Positions 34,482-43,079 of a stretch of 64,000 nt of DNA are shown one piece after another; positions within the stretch are counted from its first letter, which is position 1, and every line of letters starts with the position of its first letter. The translations under genes and the position numbers were made by a program. Origin of the DNA: Micromonospora pisi (lineage in GTDB: Bacteria; Actinomycetota; Actinomycetes; Mycobacteriales; Micromonosporaceae). Under the pieces are notes generated by a model that ran no database searches, was not told the origin of the DNA, and was given only the letters and a program-made list of their open reading frames with translations. The stretch spans positions 6,448,001-6,512,000 of the forward strand of contig NZ_RBKT01000001.1 in NCBI RefSeq assembly GCF_003633685.1, read 5' to 3'.

Positions 34482-35459
34482 GTGGCGCACACGGACCCCC
34501 ATCGCGTCGCGATCCTCGTTTACGACGGAGTGACGTTGCTGGACGTCGCCGGTCCCGCCGAGGTGTTCAAGGAGGCGAACCGGTTCGGTGCCGACTACCG
34601 GATCGTGCTGCTGTCGCCCACCGGTGCGGACGTCACGTGGAACCTCGGAGTCCGGATCGCGGTCGACGGCGCCGTCTCCTCGGAGCCGGCTTTCGACACG
34701 TTACTGGTGGCCGGGTCCGACCTCTATCCGCGCACCCGTGTCCCCGCCGACCTGGCGGAGGCCGCACGGATACCGGCGGCTGTGGCCGGCAGGGTCGCCT
34801 CGATCTGCACCGGGGCGTTCGTCCTCGCCGCCGCCGGCGTCCTCGACGGCAAGCGCGCGACCACGCACTGGCAGGTCGCGCACAAACTGGCCGCCGAGTA
34901 TCCGACGTGCCGCGTCGAGCCCGACGCGATCTACGTTCGCGACGGCACCACGTACACGTCGGCAGGGGTGACGGCCGGTATCGATCTGGCGCTCGCTCTC
35001 GTCGAAGAGGACCACGGGCCCGACCTGGCGCGTGACGTCGCCCGCGCCCTGGTGGTGTACATGCAGCGTGCGGGCGGCCAGTCCCAGTTCTCGGCACCAC
35101 TGCAGGGACCGCCGCCCCGCTCGCCGGCGCTCCGCAAAATCACCGACCTGGTGACGGCGAACCCCCGCGGGGACCACTCGCTCGGTGAACTCGCGAAACA
35201 CCTCAACGTGAGCACCCGGCACCTCACCCGGCTTTTCCACGACGAGCTGTCCACGACACCGGCCCGCTACGTGGAGAACATCCGATTCGACATGGCCAGG
35301 GCACTGCTCGACCAAGGACACACCGCGACGCAGGCCGCGACCCTCGCCGGGTTCCCCAGCTACGAGAGCATGCGACGGGTTTTCGCCAGGAAACTGTCGA
35401 TCAGCCCCGCCGCCTACCAACGCCGGTTCAGCACGGCCCGCCGCGCCAACGCGGGTTGA
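34482..35459 (+). CDS. GlxA-family transcriptional regulator (DJ-1/PfpI domain plus AraC HTH)
   Basis: This 325-aa protein has an N-terminal DJ-1/PfpI-like domain (residues about 5-185; LVYDGVTLLDVAGPAEVF, SICTGAFVLAAAG with the Cys at the nucleophile elbow). Its C-terminal AraC domain is at about 215-315 (SLGELAKHLNVSTRHLTRLFHDE and a second helix pair ending FARKLSISPAAYQRRF). It is a DNA-binding activator or repressor. GTG 34482 is chosen because GAAGGGA lies 6 bp upstream. It may regulate the divergent HD/quinone oxidoreductase genes. Its 3' end faces the DHFR-like gene. Confidence 0.9.
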   Translation: MAHTDPHRVAILVYDGVTLLDVAGPAEVFKEANRFGADYRIVLLSPTGADVTWNLGVRIAVDGAVSSEPAFDTLLVAGSDLYPRTRVPADLAEAARIPAAVAGRVASICTGAFVLAAAGVLDGKRATTHWQVAHKLAAEYPTCRVEPDAIYVRDGTTYTSAGVTAGIDLALALVEEDHGPDLARDVARALVVYMQRAGGQSQFSAPLQGPPPRSPALRKITDLVTANPRGDHSLGELAKHLNVSTRHLTRLFHDELSTTPARYVENIRFDMARALLDQGHTATQAATLAGFPSYESMRRVFARKLSISPAAYQRRFSTARRANAG

Positions 35460-35511
35460 TGCCCGAGGATCGTGCCTCGACGGATGGTCCTGCCCGACTT
35501 CGATGCGGCTC

Positions 35512-36078
35512 CTAACGGCGCGCCGGCCCGGCCACCGAGTAGGTGAGGTACGCGAACTGGCCGACCTGTTCCAGCCCGACCAGCCGAAGCCGGTCGGAGA
35601 GCAGTCGACGGGGCAGCAGCGGCTTTCCGGCGCCGAGGGTCACCGGCGCGACGCCGAGGATGATCTCGTCGAGCAGTCCGTGGTCGGCGAAGCCGCCGAC
35701 CAGTTCGCCCCCGCCGACGAGCCACACGTTCTTCCCGCCCGCCGCCTCCGTCATCGCCGCGTGCACCGGGCGTACGTCACCGCTGACGAAGGTGATGTTC
35801 GCGCCCGGAATCGGCGGCAGGTCGCGGTGGGTGAAGACCCAGCTCGGCCGGTCGCCGTAGTAGTCGTGCCACTTCTGCGGCTGGTCGAGCAGCTTCTCGT
35901 GTTCGAGCACCCACTCGTACGTGGTCGAGCCCATGGCGAACGCCCCCACCTCAGCGAAGAAGGGTGCGAAGCGGTCCTCTCCGCGCGAGTCAGCCTGGAA
36001 CAGCCACTCGAGTGAGTTGTCCGGGTCCGCGATGAACCCGTCGACGCTGGTCGCGGTGTAGTACTGCGTCTTCGGCAT
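35512..36078 (-). CDS. Dihydrofolate reductase-family (RibD C-terminal-like) protein
   Basis: This 188-aa DHFR-fold reductase contains TATSVDGFIAD at the start, FAMGSTTYEW, and NVWLVGGGELVGGFADHGLLDE, the NADPH-binding region of the RibD_C/YyaP type. It is not the housekeeping DHFR, because the folate-site pattern is missing. It probably reduces an unknown pterin- or flavin-like substrate with NADPH. The ATG at 36078 begins MPKTQYYTATS, the normal family N-terminus. It is convergent with the GlxA-type gene 52 bp away. Confidence 0.86.
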   Translation of the reverse strand: MPKTQYYTATSVDGFIADPDNSLEWLFQADSRGEDRFAPFFAEVGAFAMGSTTYEWVLEHEKLLDQPQKWHDYYGDRPSWVFTHRDLPPIPGANITFVSGDVRPVHAAMTEAAGGKNVWLVGGGELVGGFADHGLLDEIILGVAPVTLGAGKPLLPRRLLSDRLRLVGLEQVGQFAYLTYSVAGPARR

Positions 36079-36342
36079 GCGGGCATCGTGACATGGGGTA
36101 CCGACGGATCCGTGCCGCCGGTCCGATACCACGTCCGACATCCATCCTGGTCTGTTTCCGAGGGTCGGGGTTCCGTCACGTACGAGCTGCAACTGGGCCC
36201 ACCCCCCACGCGTCTATCCGTTGTAACGCTCGACGGAGCCGGTCCCACCGGACGGCTCCGGGTCGAACTCACCGCGTGCGTGCGGAACATCGACGCACGC
36301 GGCACCGGATGACAGAACGCCACGAACGTCCACGGGGGACTG

Positions 36343-37764
36343 GTGCGTACTTCTGCGGAATCCGGGGCGGACGCCTGTGTCGGCGACGCCCTGGAACAGG
36401 AACACGGCGGCGTAGCGCTGCCCGGACATGTCGTCGTACTGATCGTGGCCCTCTCCGCCGCAGTGGTGGCGCAGGGTGGCTACTACCCGGCCGGGCGGAT
36501 CCTCGTCACGGTGCTGGTGGCGGTGGCGCTCGTGGCGGCGCTCCGGCTGCGCCCGAGGGTCGAGGTCGACGCCCGGATGGTGGCGCTGGCCTGTGCGGCA
36601 CTGGCCGGTTGGGTCCTGGTCCGGGCGGTCATCGCGGACGCCTACGAGGTCGCGTTCGGCGCGGTCGGCACGCTTGCCGGTGTGGCCGCGGTCGCGCTGA
36701 TCCTGGCCCGGACCAGCGTCGGTGAGCGGATCCGCGGTGCCGAGGCGGTGATCGGCCTGGGCGTCCTGGTCTCGGTCACCGCGTGGGCCGGGGTCGCCTG
36801 GCGGTTGCCCCGGTTCGCGGTGCTGGTCGAGGGCCGGCTGTGGCGCGGCGCCTCCACCCTCACCTACCCGAACGCGGCGGCGGCGCTGCTCGTCCCGTTG
36901 GCGCTGCTGGCGCTCGCGTTGCTGCTGACCCGGCCCCGGTCGCTGCCGCTCGCCCTGGCCGGCTACCTGCTGCTGGTCGGCACCGGGGCGACCCTGAGCC
37001 GGGCCGGGCTGATCGCGCTCCTGGCCGGGCTCATGGTGCTGGCGGCGACCGCCGGCCTCTGGTCGACCATCTCCCGGGCCGGTCCGTTACTGCTGGGCGC
37101 GGGCATCGCCGTCGTCGCGGTCGTACCGTCGACCCCGGGCACCGCGCAACCACAGCCGGCGCTGGCCGCGATCGGCCTGGTGAGCGGGGCGCTCATCGTG
37201 ACCGGTTCGGTCCTGCTGCCGACCCGGGTACGCGGCGGCGCGATGGTCGGGGCGCTGCTGCTCGGCGCCATCGCGCTCGCCAGCCAGTGGGGTTCGGACC
37301 CGCTACGGGCGGTCCTGGCCAGCCGGGGCAACCTCGACTCGCCCGGGCGCAGCGGCGCCGCCACCGCCGCCCTCGAACTCGTCGGCGCCAACCCGTTGAT
37401 CGGCACCGGGATCGGGCAGGCCCGGTTCCTCTGGGTGACGCCGAACGGCAACGGTGCGCTGGCGCTGTACGCCCACAACGAGTACCTGCAACTGCTCGTC
37501 GATCTGGGTCTGATCGGCGCACTGCTGCTGATGGCGCTGTTCGCGACGATGGCGGTCGCCATCCGGCGCGGTGGCGCACACCAACGTCGGGCCGGTATCC
37601 GGGCCGGCGTCTTCGCCGCGCTGACGGCGTTCGCCGTACACAGCGGTTTCGACTTCCTGTGGCACATCGCGGTCCTGCCGTTGCTCGGGGCGCTGCTCGT
37701 CGGGCTCGCCGCGCCCGCCATCAGGGGGAATCCCTCCAGTTCAACCACGAAGGAGAAAGCATGA
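36343..37764 (+). CDS. O-antigen ligase/polymerase family membrane protein, second copy
   Basis: This 473-aa protein has 11-12 hydrophobic segments. Its extracytoplasmic loop contains LVGANPLIGTGIGQARFLW and LYAHNEYLQLLVDLGLIG, the conserved Wzy_C/WaaL region that also occurs in the first copy at 23190. GTG 36343 follows GGGGGA. It would polymerise or attach glycan outside the membrane. The stop overlaps the next gene's ATG (ATGA), coupling it to a small secreted protein. A second ligase-like gene suggests separate polymerase and ligase roles, or two glycans. Confidence 0.85.
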   Translation: MRTSAESGADACVGDALEQEHGGVALPGHVVVLIVALSAAVVAQGGYYPAGRILVTVLVAVALVAALRLRPRVEVDARMVALACAALAGWVLVRAVIADAYEVAFGAVGTLAGVAAVALILARTSVGERIRGAEAVIGLGVLVSVTAWAGVAWRLPRFAVLVEGRLWRGASTLTYPNAAAALLVPLALLALALLLTRPRSLPLALAGYLLLVGTGATLSRAGLIALLAGLMVLAATAGLWSTISRAGPLLLGAGIAVVAVVPSTPGTAQPQPALAAIGLVSGALIVTGSVLLPTRVRGGAMVGALLLGAIALASQWGSDPLRAVLASRGNLDSPGRSGAATAALELVGANPLIGTGIGQARFLWVTPNGNGALALYAHNEYLQLLVDLGLIGALLLMALFATMAVAIRRGGAHQRRAGIRAGVFAALTAFAVHSGFDFLWHIAVLPLLGALLVGLAAPAIRGNPSSSTTKEKA

Positions 37765-38210
37765 AGTTCTCTCGGTTCCGAGCGTCGACGCTCGCGCTGC
37801 TCGCCATCGCGGCGGGCGCCGTGCTGGCGTTCGCCCTGCCGGCGGGTGCCGCAGTCAGTGTGCAGTCGGAGTCGCCCTCGGTGGCGGTGCTGAACCTCGG
37901 TGGCAAGGCCCGGCTCGACGCGAACGGCGCGGTGGTGTTCGCGCCGGTCAAGGTCGCCTGCACGCCCGGTTCGTACACCACTGTTTCGGTGGAGGTGACC
38001 CAGGCGGTCGGCAACGGCATCGCCAAGGGCGAGAAGACGCTCGACATCCGGACGTGCACCGGTGACGAGCAGAAGCTGAACGTGGCCGTCACCCCGGACC
38101 AGCGGCCGTTCCGCAAGGGCGTCGCGTTCGGTTCGGCCACCTTGCAGGTCTGCGACAACCGGGGCTGCAAGACCGTGTACGACGAGCACAACATCGAGAT
38201 CGTCAAGTAA
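37761..38210 (+). CDS. Small secreted protein of unknown function, coupled to the O-antigen ligase-like gene
   Basis: This 149-aa protein has a clear signal peptide (residues 1-30, ending LPAGAA). The mature part is about 118 residues, beta-rich, with four cysteines (KVACTPG, IRTCTGD, QVCDNRGC). It begins SVQSESPSVAVLNLGGKARL and is not recognised. A strong AAGGAGA site is 5 bp before ATG 37761, suggesting higher expression than the coupled membrane protein. It may be a surface subunit or a partner in glycan attachment. Confidence 0.75.
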   Translation: MKFSRFRASTLALLAIAAGAVLAFALPAGAAVSVQSESPSVAVLNLGGKARLDANGAVVFAPVKVACTPGSYTTVSVEVTQAVGNGIAKGEKTLDIRTCTGDEQKLNVAVTPDQRPFRKGVAFGSATLQVCDNRGCKTVYDEHNIEIVK

Positions 38211-38230
38211 CGACGACGGTCCGGTGGAGA

Positions 38231-38271
38231 GCCGGGCTCCGGAACCGACCGCAACGGTTCCGGGGCCCGGC
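38231..38271. terminator. Bidirectional terminator between convergent genes
   Basis: A 17-bp inverted repeat with one mismatch (GCCGGGCTCCGGAACCG at 38231-38247 against CGGTTCCGGGGCCCGGC at 38255-38271, 7-nt loop) lies between the secreted-protein gene and the convergent glycosidase gene. Confidence 0.75.
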
Positions 38272-38290
38272 CGTTTCCGGGCCGGCGCGA

Positions 38291-39787
38291 TCAACGCAGG
38301 CTGGCGAGAATCTTGTCCACCGGCTGGTCGGCGCGGAGCAGCAGCGGGGTGTCGGTGACCGTGGTGCCGCCGCCACCGGCCGCCCGCAGCGGGGCGCCCA
38401 CCGCACCGCTGAGCCCGCCCGGCGCCGCCGGAACGGTCACCGGCGTGTTCGAGGCCGACCAGAGCACCAGTGTGCTCGCCCCGCCCCGGACGAACGCCAC
38501 CCCGTTCAACCGGCCGGCGACCGAGGCGGGCAACGGGGTCACCGTGGCGTCCCGGGCCGCCTCGGCGAGGCTCGCCATCATCCGACCGGCCTCCCGTTCG
38601 GTGCCGTCCGGGTCGAGCAGCCCGTACCGGACCTCACTGCCGGCGGCGTTGTTCGGGTTGTACGCCAGCGGCAGCCAACTGATTTCGCCGATCCCACCCG
38701 CCACCAGCAGGGTGACGGTCTTGACCATCTCGGCCGCCCGGCTGGCCGGGTCACCGTCGGCGTCGCGCCAGAACTGGCCGACCTCCCACGCCTGGATCGG
38801 CACCCCGGCCGGGGTCTTGGTCCTGAGGTAGTCCAGCAGCGGCGCCACCCCGTTGAAGTGCTCGTAGAAGTGCAACTGCCGGACGTCGACGGTCCGGTCC
38901 GCCAACAGGGACTCGGTCGCGGCGAGGAAACGCAGGCTGCGGCTGTTGACGTCGGTGCCGAGCGCCTTGCGAAGCTGCGCCTCCGTGGTCACCGTCGGGA
39001 TCTGCTGCCCACGGGTGCCGATCCGCCGCTGGAAGTACGCCTGGTAGGCGGCGATCGCATCCGGCACCCGACCGGCCTGGAGCAGCCGGTCGGCCACACC
39101 CATGCCGTACGCGACGCTGCTGATGCCGGAGTCAACCACCAACGCCTTCGGGTCGGTCGCGCGGATCGTCTCGGCGGCGGCCTTGACCAGCCGTACGTAG
39201 TCCTCGGGACTGCCGGCCCAGTAGCTCGGCGCGTTGACCTCGTTCTCGATCGCGTACTCACGCACCCCGTACGGGGCGTAGCGGCTCACCACCGAGCCGA
39301 CGAACCGCTGGTACGCGGCGAGGTCGGCCGGCATCGCCGACTCGGTCTTGTTCGCGGTGCCCCGGGTGTACTTCGCGGTGCCCCCGGTCGCCCAGCACAC
39401 CCCGGTACGGATCTTCAGGTGCAGGGTGATGCCGAGGTCCCGGCTGCGGGTGGCGATCTGGTCCAGCGCGGCCCAGTCCGCCTGCCCCGGGTTCGGTTCG
39501 ATCTCGCACCAGGAGATCTCCTCGTACGTCGCCGAACCACCGATCTTCGCCAGGTACGGGGCGAACTGCTGGTAGCGCGACCAGTCCCAGTGCGCGCCGA
39601 ACGGGTTGCCGACCCGGTCCACGGTCCCGCCCGGTCCGGCGTCGCCGGGTGCGGGCGTACCGGACGGGATGCCGGCGCTCGGCGGTGCCGGCGGCGGATC
39701 GTCACCGTCGGCGGTGCAGCCGGCGGTGACGAGCAACGCGGCGGCGAGTACGGCCGAGGCGACCCGCAGTCGCCGGCCGCCCCTCAC
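38291..39787 (-). CDS. Lipoprotein glycoside hydrolase (GH5/GH39-like, clan A)
   Basis: This 498-aa exported lipoprotein has a signal with lipobox LVTAGC (C24), then a Pro/Gly-rich linker to about residue 60. The (beta/alpha)8 glycosidase domain shows the acid/base N182-E183 in IENEVN and a likely nucleophile E335 in IQAWEVGQF, typical of clan A. It should trim or cleave a surface glycan, like the PslG-type hydrolases in exopolysaccharide clusters. GTG 39787 overlaps the sulfotransferase stop by 4 bp, so it is co-transcribed with two sulfotransferases. The substrate is unknown. Confidence 0.83.
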   Translation of the reverse strand: MRGGRRLRVASAVLAAALLVTAGCTADGDDPPPAPPSAGIPSGTPAPGDAGPGGTVDRVGNPFGAHWDWSRYQQFAPYLAKIGGSATYEEISWCEIEPNPGQADWAALDQIATRSRDLGITLHLKIRTGVCWATGGTAKYTRGTANKTESAMPADLAAYQRFVGSVVSRYAPYGVREYAIENEVNAPSYWAGSPEDYVRLVKAAAETIRATDPKALVVDSGISSVAYGMGVADRLLQAGRVPDAIAAYQAYFQRRIGTRGQQIPTVTTEAQLRKALGTDVNSRSLRFLAATESLLADRTVDVRQLHFYEHFNGVAPLLDYLRTKTPAGVPIQAWEVGQFWRDADGDPASRAAEMVKTVTLLVAGGIGEISWLPLAYNPNNAAGSEVRYGLLDPDGTEREAGRMMASLAEAARDATVTPLPASVAGRLNGVAFVRGGASTLVLWSASNTPVTVPAAPGGLSGAVGAPLRAAGGGGTTVTDTPLLLRADQPVDKILASLR

Positions 39788-40569
39788 CGGTATCCCAGGG
39801 CGCGCAGGGTCGGACCGGAGAAGATCCAGACCAGCAGGCGGAGGAACGGGTCCAGTTCGCGCCGGTAGGTGCCGACCCGGGAGCCGTAGATCGGCTCGCT
39901 GACCCCGCCGGCGGCCCGTCGCTTCTCCGCCTCGGTGGTGTACTTCTGGGCCACGTCGTGCTGCTTGCTGTCGTAGTCGAGGATGCCGTCCTCCCACGGC
40001 TCGCCGAGGAACTCGAACAGGCCCCGCATCGCCTTCTCCGGTTCGGTCACGGTCTGCTCGTAACGCAGCTCGTAGTAGCGGTCCGCGGGCAGGGTGGCGC
40101 CGACCGCCCGGGCGGTACGGATGTAGCGCGGCCACTTCACCACGCACTTCACCGCCGACCAGTAGCCGAACCGCTTGCGGTGCGACACCACCACGTCCCG
40201 GCCGTCCCGGATCAGGTGCACGATCTGGGCGTCCGGGAAGACCTCGGTGACGAAGTCGAGCGACATCGCGTACAGCGGGGTCTTGTCGGCCCAGCGGGTC
40301 TTGCCCCGGGTGGCGGCGTAGTCGGCGTGGACACCGCCGAAGAACTCGCGGATCCGGCGGAGCCAGTCCTCGCGGGGGAAGCCGAACCGGGCCAGCCGTT
40401 CCCAGTCCCGGCCCACGATCCGTTGCAGGTCGGGCAGGAACCGGGTCTCCGGGCCGCAGCTGATGCTGGAGTGCGAGTCGAGCACCAGGCGCAGCATCGT
40501 GGTGCCCGAGCGTTGGCACCCGACGAGGAAGATCGGTGCGGTACGGCGTTCGGGTTCGGGTTCAGCCAC
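39784..40569 (-). CDS. Sulfotransferase family protein
   Basis: This 261-aa sulfotransferase has the 5'-PSB loop FLVGCQRSGTTMLRL (about residues 14-28) and 3'-phosphate motif HLIRDGRDVVVSH near 115. It includes the TPLYAMSLDF and RYEQTVTEPEKAMRGLFEFLG segments of the sulfotransfer_3 group. It would sulfate glycan units before export. GTG 40569 overlaps the upstream sulfotransferase by 8 bp, and the stop overlaps the glycosidase start by 4 bp, so the three genes form one transcription unit. Confidence 0.87.
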   Translation of the reverse strand: MAEPEPERRTAPIFLVGCQRSGTTMLRLVLDSHSSISCGPETRFLPDLQRIVGRDWERLARFGFPREDWLRRIREFFGGVHADYAATRGKTRWADKTPLYAMSLDFVTEVFPDAQIVHLIRDGRDVVVSHRKRFGYWSAVKCVVKWPRYIRTARAVGATLPADRYYELRYEQTVTEPEKAMRGLFEFLGEPWEDGILDYDSKQHDVAQKYTTEAEKRRAAGGVSEPIYGSRVGTYRRELDPFLRLLVWIFSGPTLRALGYR

Positions 40570-41533
40570 GGTCGGCCGCCTTCTGCTCGGAGGGTTCGTC
40601 CGCCGCGACGCGGGCGAGCCGGTCGGCCAGCTCGTCGCAGCGGGACCGGACCCGGGGGTCGATCGACAACGCCGGTCGGGCCGCCCCGGCCGGCCCGGCG
40701 CCGTGCGACTCGCGCGGGGCGATGTGCGCGTGCAGCCGAGGGTGGTAGGGGAAGTCGAGGAAGTCGCAGAGGCGGCGGATCTGCGCGGCCGGCTCGGCGA
40801 CCAGGGTGTCGTACCGGCAGAGCAGCACGTCGTCGCGCCGGTCCAGGCCGAGCCGGAAGAAGAGCGAGTTGCGTACGTACCAGAAGAGCGCGGCGCCGCT
40901 GTGCGGGTCCAACCGCTGCGGGGAGTGGGAGCGAACCAGCTCGACCGTGGCGTCGTCGAGCCGCTGCCCCTGCCACCGAGCGCCGATGCTGCCGTCGGCG
41001 ATCGCGCGCAGCGCCCGCAGGTTGGCGTCGCCGAACTTGGCGACCTCCGACCGGGCCCGGTCGTCGACGTCCCGGTAGACCCAGAGTGCCCGCCCCGGGA
41101 CAAGCCCCGGCAGGGCCAGCAACTCGTCCACCCGGTGACTTTCGCAGAGCGGCTTGACCAGGACGTACGCGTGTCGACTGCGGAGCACCGTGGCGGTGAG
41201 TACGTCGTCCGGGCGGAGCTGGAAGCGGTGGAACAGGGTGCTGTCGTTCTCGTTGCGTACCTCGACCGCAGGGGCCGAGTCCAGCCCCCGGACCAGCATG
41301 TTCGTGCCCGAGCGTTGCAGCCCGACCAGGTAGACCGGCATGGCCGAGCCGGGTGTCCGACCGGCCCGCCGCCGCCAGCGCCACTTCGCCAGCGCGGTGC
41401 CGATCCGGTCGACCGGATTGAGCCGGTCCTCCTCGATCAGCCGCCCGATTCCCTCGGTACGGGCCCAGCGCAGATGCCGCCTGACCCGCCGGGCGGTGTA
41501 CGCGAACGCGGAGAGTTCGTCGTCGGCTGCCAC
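40562..41533 (-). CDS. Sulfotransferase-like protein
   Basis: This protein of about 323 aa has a basic N-terminal tail of about 65 residues before the PAPS-loop pattern VYLVGLQRSGTNMLVRGLD. The 3'-phosphate region is less canonical (VYRDVDDRARSEV), and CRYDTLVAEPAAQIRRLCDFL follows the sulfotransferase end pattern. It is the first gene of the unit with the next sulfotransferase and glycosidase. GTG 41533 is chosen on the AGGAGG just upstream, although the spacing is short. A GTG 21 bp earlier is possible. The acceptor is unknown. Confidence 0.78.
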   Translation of the reverse strand: MAADDELSAFAYTARRVRRHLRWARTEGIGRLIEEDRLNPVDRIGTALAKWRWRRRAGRTPGSAMPVYLVGLQRSGTNMLVRGLDSAPAVEVRNENDSTLFHRFQLRPDDVLTATVLRSRHAYVLVKPLCESHRVDELLALPGLVPGRALWVYRDVDDRARSEVAKFGDANLRALRAIADGSIGARWQGQRLDDATVELVRSHSPQRLDPHSGAALFWYVRNSLFFRLGLDRRDDVLLCRYDTLVAEPAAQIRRLCDFLDFPYHPRLHAHIAPRESHGAGPAGAARPALSIDPRVRSRCDELADRLARVAADEPSEQKAADRG

Positions 41534-41795
41534 GGTCCTCCTCGCTCGGGGCACCAGCGCTGCCCTGCGGAAAGCGGGGTACGGCCGGCGGCGGAGCCAG
41601 GTTATCGGGAGATCATGGCGGGTCGCCAGGCTGCGGGCCGTACGGGCACATAAAGATCATCCGTTCAGGCACATGACAGGGGTGCACTGGACTGGCCGAC
41701 CCGCCCTGCATACGGTGAGCCCTGGTCGGAGCAGGCAGGCGCCGATCTCCATCTCCGGGCCGGGTTCGCCCGATCGACGTGAGCGGGCCGATTCG

Positions 41796-43079
41796 ATGCG
41801 CGTGCTGCATGTGAACAAGTTCCTCTACCGCCGTGGCGGTGCCGAGGGCTACCTGCTCGACCTCGCGGCACTACAGGAGGCGTCCGGCGACACCGTCGCC
41901 TTCTTCGGCATGACGCACCCGGAGAACGAGTCGCCGCTGCCGTACGCCGCCCACTTCCCGACCGAGGTCGAGTTGGAGCCGGCGCCGAGCGGGCTGCGCC
42001 CCCGGGCGGTGGCGGCCGGTCGGATGCTCTGGTCGCCGACGAGCCGACGCGGGCTGGCCCGGGTGATCGACGACTTCCGACCGGACGTGCTGCACCTGCA
42101 CAACATCTACCACCAGCTCTCCCCGTCCGTGCTCGCGGCGGCCCGGTCGGCTGGCGTACCGTGCGTGCTCACCATGCACGACTACAAACTCGCCTGCCCG
42201 AGCTACCAGCTCCTCGACCAGGGTCGCCCCTGCCAGGCGTGCGTCACCGGCGGCCCGTTGCAGGCCGCCCGGCGCCGGTGCAAGGACGGTTCCTTCTCCC
42301 GCAGCGCGCTGCTCGCGGTCGAGTCCTGGCTGCACCGGGAGTTGGCCGCGTACGACCCGGTGCAGGTCTTCGTCAGCCCGAGCGCGTTCCTGGCCGATGT
42401 GATGCGTCGCGCCGGGGTCTTCCCGGACCGGTTGCGGGTGGTGAACCACTTCGTCGACCTGACCGGGGTGACGGCCAAGACCGAACCCGGTGGCGGCGTC
42501 GTCTTCGCCGGCCGGCTGGCCCCGGAGAAGGGCGTCGACGTGCTGGTCGAGGCGGTGGCCGCGCTGCCGGACGGGGTCGCCGTCGACATCGCCGGTGACG
42601 GCCCGGCCCGGCCGGCGCTGGAGGCGCTCGCCGCCCGGCGGGTCCCCGGCCGGATCCGCTTCCACGGCCGGCTCGACAAGTCGCGGCTGCACGACCTGGT
42701 CCGGTCGGCGGCGGTGGTGGCGGTGCCGTCACGCTGGCACGAGAACCAGCCGATGGCGGTGCTGGAGGCGTTCGCCTGCGGCGTGCCGGTGGTCGCCACC
42801 GACCTGGGTGGCCTGCCCGAGCTGATCGCCCCCGGGGTGGACGGCGAGATCGTCCCCGCCGACCAGGCCGGGCCGCTCGCCGAGGCGCTGCGCGCGCTCC
42901 TGGCCGACCCGGCCCGGGCACACCGGATGGGCCAGGCGGGGCGGGCGAAGGTGGCCCGGGACTTCGCCCCGGAGCTGCACCTGAGCCGGATCCGCGAGCT
43001 GTACGCCCAGGCCGCCACGGCGGTGCCGGGGCGACGGCGGGGAGCACCGGTGACCGTCGGTGGGGGAGCGGCCCGGTGA
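41796..43079 (+). CDS. GT4-family glycosyltransferase
   Basis: This 427-aa GT-B transferase has an N-domain NKFLYRRGGAEGYLLDL and VLHLHNIYHQLSPSVL, then a cysteine-bearing insert LACPSYQLLDQGRPCQAC typical of polysaccharide GT4 enzymes. The C-domain has VFAGRLAPEKGVDVLVEA, GDGPARP and ENQPMAVLEAFACGVPVVA. It adds a sugar to a lipid-linked glycan. The ATG at 41796 starts directly at the fold. The stop overlaps the next sulfotransferase start by 4 bp, tying glycosylation and sulfation together. Confidence 0.88.
   Translation: MRVLHVNKFLYRRGGAEGYLLDLAALQEASGDTVAFFGMTHPENESPLPYAAHFPTEVELEPAPSGLRPRAVAAGRMLWSPTSRRGLARVIDDFRPDVLHLHNIYHQLSPSVLAAARSAGVPCVLTMHDYKLACPSYQLLDQGRPCQACVTGGPLQAARRRCKDGSFSRSALLAVESWLHRELAAYDPVQVFVSPSAFLADVMRRAGVFPDRLRVVNHFVDLTGVTAKTEPGGGVVFAGRLAPEKGVDVLVEAVAALPDGVAVDIAGDGPARPALEALAARRVPGRIRFHGRLDKSRLHDLVRSAAVVAVPSRWHENQPMAVLEAFACGVPVVATDLGGLPELIAPGVDGEIVPADQAGPLAEALRALLADPARAHRMGQAGRAKVARDFAPELHLSRIRELYAQAATAVPGRRRGAPVTVGGGAAR

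Noticed and set aside
36088-36312. 74-codon plus-strand frame before the second O-antigen ligase-like gene
   Set aside because: It has no ribosome site, no similarity, and composition like the surrounding intergenic DNA.
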